Part shown: positions 5,256-6,256 of the stretch, piece after piece | Numbering within the stretch: position 1 is the stretch's first letter | Layout of the letters: each line of letters opens with the position of its first letter | Assembly: GCA_002410715.1 (NCBI GenBank) | Contig: DHOG01000157.1 | Location: forward strand, 18,820 to 25,075 | DNA length: 6,256 nucleotides | Direction of reading: 5' to 3' | Origin: Ruminococcaceae bacterium UBA5396 | GTDB lineage: Bacteria > Bacillota > Clostridia > Oscillospirales > Acutalibacteraceae | Translations under genes and position numbers: made by a program | The notes under the pieces: model-generated | Database searches by the model: none | What the model was told of the DNA's origin: nothing | Seen by the model: only the letters and a program-made list of their open reading frames with translations

Positions 5256-5945
5256 ATCCAGTGTGACAGTGCTGTCGTGGACTTCGGCGGTAGTAGTCAT
5301 TTTGAAAATTGGTAAGCCTGTAATGCAATCAACTAACACATGATTCTTGTAGCTCCAATAGAGTTCGAGGTTTTCTCATTATGCTGGTTGAAAGCCGTGG
5401 GCACCAAGGCGGCAATCCTTATCCGATTTTGGCTGATTATCCTTTTTGAACTTGTTTTTGCGGAATGATTTCGGATTGTTGTGAGAGGTGTTGGCGACAA
5501 TTGGAGTGGAATCCAGACCGATGAATGAGGTATCTATGATTCCAAGCTTCATGAGCTTCCCGACCTGTTTTCTCATAACTTCCTGTAAAACTTTGTTGTC
5601 GAGTTCACGAATGAAGCGGTCATATGTCCAATAAGATGGCAGGGGTTTTGTGATATCAAAACCGCAGTAGTATGCAATTAGTCGATTGTTTTCCAGATAA
5701 TCCCGCAGGTCGGTAATTTGCGCAAAGCCCTCGCATTTCATGACGATAAAGGCGACAAAGAGCGCTTGTTTCGAGTATCCTTTTCTGCCGCTGGCAGAGA
5801 TGGCATTGTCCATACAGCTTAAGTCCAAATGCAGAAACAGTTCATCATAAAACTTTGCTTTGGGCTGGGACGTAAAAAGACGAATGTCATCAAATAATTC
5901 TTGTCGATAGATAACGATCAGCTCCTTTCGGATGTTTTGCTGCAA
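5256..5945 (-). pseudogene. Decayed DDE transposase (IS4/IS5/IS1182 type with DUF772-like N-terminus)
   Basis: The first 188 codons (from a TTG at 5943-5945) show a DUF772-like region (KQALFVAFIVMKCEGFAQITDLRDYL, LIAYYCGFD, about residues 59-97), then LDSTPIVANT with the first catalytic Asp (D145), then a Lys-rich stretch. Two stops (TAA 5379-5381, TGA 5376-5378) interrupt it, yet the same frame goes on as ENLELYWSYKNHVLVDCITG and TTTAEVHDSTVTLD, including the second catalytic Asp (codon 5328-5330). Between them, another frame reads FNQHNEK, the expected linker, so two compensating single-base shifts occurred. Homology stops near 5256, losing the third catalytic Glu and the C-terminus. The proper start also seems lost: AAGGAG (5922-5927) is 9 bases before ATC-TAT-CGA-CAA (5912 downward), where ATG would be expected. 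It cannot make active transposase. Confidence 0.8.
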
Positions 5946-5949
5946 CTTA

Positions 5950-5978
5950 ATTATACCAAATTGAGCTGGTCGTTTCTA
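5950..5978 (-). promoter_or_regulatory. Promoter of the decayed transposase
   Basis: On the minus strand a perfect TATAAT (5950-5955) is preceded at 17 bases by TAGAAA (5973-5978; four of six -35 bases). It lies just upstream of the transposase frame. A 6-bp palindrome (CTATAA / TTATAG, 5976-5989) overlaps the -35. The promoter may still be active although its gene is broken, and could then send transcripts toward the M14-CapA gene on the same strand. Confidence 0.5.
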
Positions 5979-6016
5979 TAATTTTATAGTGACAAACGGG
6001 GTCGCCATGTCCCGTT

Positions 6017-6037
6017 AACCAGCGCCATTGCTGGGTT
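6017..6037 (+). repeat. Small imperfect hairpin upstream of the terminal small frame
   Basis: AACCAGC (6017-6023) pairs with GCTGGGTT (6030-6037) with one bulged base, around a 6-base loop. It is short and is followed by a mixed T-rich stretch (TATTGAGTTTT), so it would be a weak terminator at best. Confidence 0.3.
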
Positions 6038-6086
6038 TATTGAGTTTTGCTCATGGCTAATTATTATAAAAATGGAGATGATACAA

Positions 6087-6167
6087 ATGAAGTCAGTTTT
6101 TAAAACTATAGCAATATTTGCTATAGTTTCAATTATACTAATCACTTGCCTAGCCATGCCCATATAA
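6087..6167 (+). CDS. 26-residue hydrophobic peptide, possibly a frameshifted 46-residue membrane protein
   Basis: ATG at 6087 has GGAG (6074-6077) 9 bases upstream, a good start. The 26 codons give a basic N-terminus (MKSVFK) and one hydrophobic stretch (TIAIFAIVSIILITCLAM), ending in TAA at 6165-6167. LITC at residues 18-21 is close to a lipobox but has Thr where Gly, Ala or Ser is usual. One base away in frame, the DNA continues open from 6160 to a TAA at 6226-6228 with sensible content (PYKAVYETVKIPNKNAWTQRMH). Removing one C from the CCC at 6159-6161 would join them into a 46-residue single-span protein. It may thus be a broken gene, a true small membrane peptide, or chance. I do not recognise a family. 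Confidence 0.4.
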   Translation: MKSVFKTIAIFAIVSIILITCLAMPI

Positions 6168-6256
6168 AGCCGTATATGAAACGGTTAAAATACCAAATAA
6201 AAACGCTTGGACCCAACGCATGCATTAAGTTTAAAATGTATAGTGTACAATGATAT

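Larger units (their letters stand above)
5256..6000 (-). mobile_element. Truncated insertion sequence carrying the decayed DDE transposase
   Basis: The transposase remnant plus its promoter region make up the 5' part of an element whose 3' end is missing. The 5256 boundary is where recognisable transposase sequence ends. The outer boundary is a guess: the DNA near 5995-6015 (ACGGGGTCGCC...CCCGT) looks repeat-like, but no matching opposite end exists in the window to prove it. Confidence 0.55.

Overview
The window looks like accessory DNA from a low-to-middle GC Gram-positive bacterium, most likely a Clostridia-type Firmicute. The grounds are strong AGGAGG-type ribosome binding sites, AT-rich intergenic DNA, intrinsic terminators with T-runs, and remnants of insertion sequences of kinds common there. 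Species cannot be told from the sequence. Two large intact genes carry most of the information; much of the rest is insertion-sequence debris, orphan or truncated reading frames and hairpins.

Layout, left to right. Positions 1-97 hold two strong terminators back to back. Positions 102-374 (minus) hold a 90-residue frame of unknown family, ending right at a terminator and probably missing its 5' part. Positions 441-614 (minus) are the 5' end of an IS30-like element: a good ribosome binding site, 23 codons of transposase start, then a stop, with two hairpins upstream. Positions 719-1192 (plus) encode a 157-residue hydrophobic protein of unknown function. Positions 1226-1351 hold a candidate promoter and an unusual nested hairpin leading into 1352-2764 (plus), a 470-residue protein with about twelve membrane segments fused to a C-terminal LuxR-type helix-turn-helix. 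Positions 2804-2907 look like one end of an IS3-family element, broken after eight codons of orfA. A 16-bp-arm hairpin follows at 2906-2950.

Positions 3000-5171 (minus) encode the most interesting product: a 723-residue protein joining an M14 zinc carboxypeptidase of the cytosolic-carboxypeptidase (CCP, deglutamylase-like) type to a CapA/PGA_cap metallophosphoesterase-like domain. Positions 5256-5945 (minus) are a decayed DDE transposase of the DUF772 type with hidden compensating frameshifts and a lost C-terminal part. The window ends with a 26-codon hydrophobic reading frame (6087-6167, plus), possibly a frameshifted 46-residue protein.

The LuxR-type membrane protein and the M14-CapA gene converge, with IS debris between their 3' ends. 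A plausible but unproven reading is that a membrane receptor/regulator senses a small molecule or envelope signal and controls genes nearby, while the M14-CapA protein handles glutamate-rich or gamma-glutamyl polymers or peptides. The IS remnants at every gene boundary indicate a region repeatedly rearranged, so present neighbours may not be ancestral partners.
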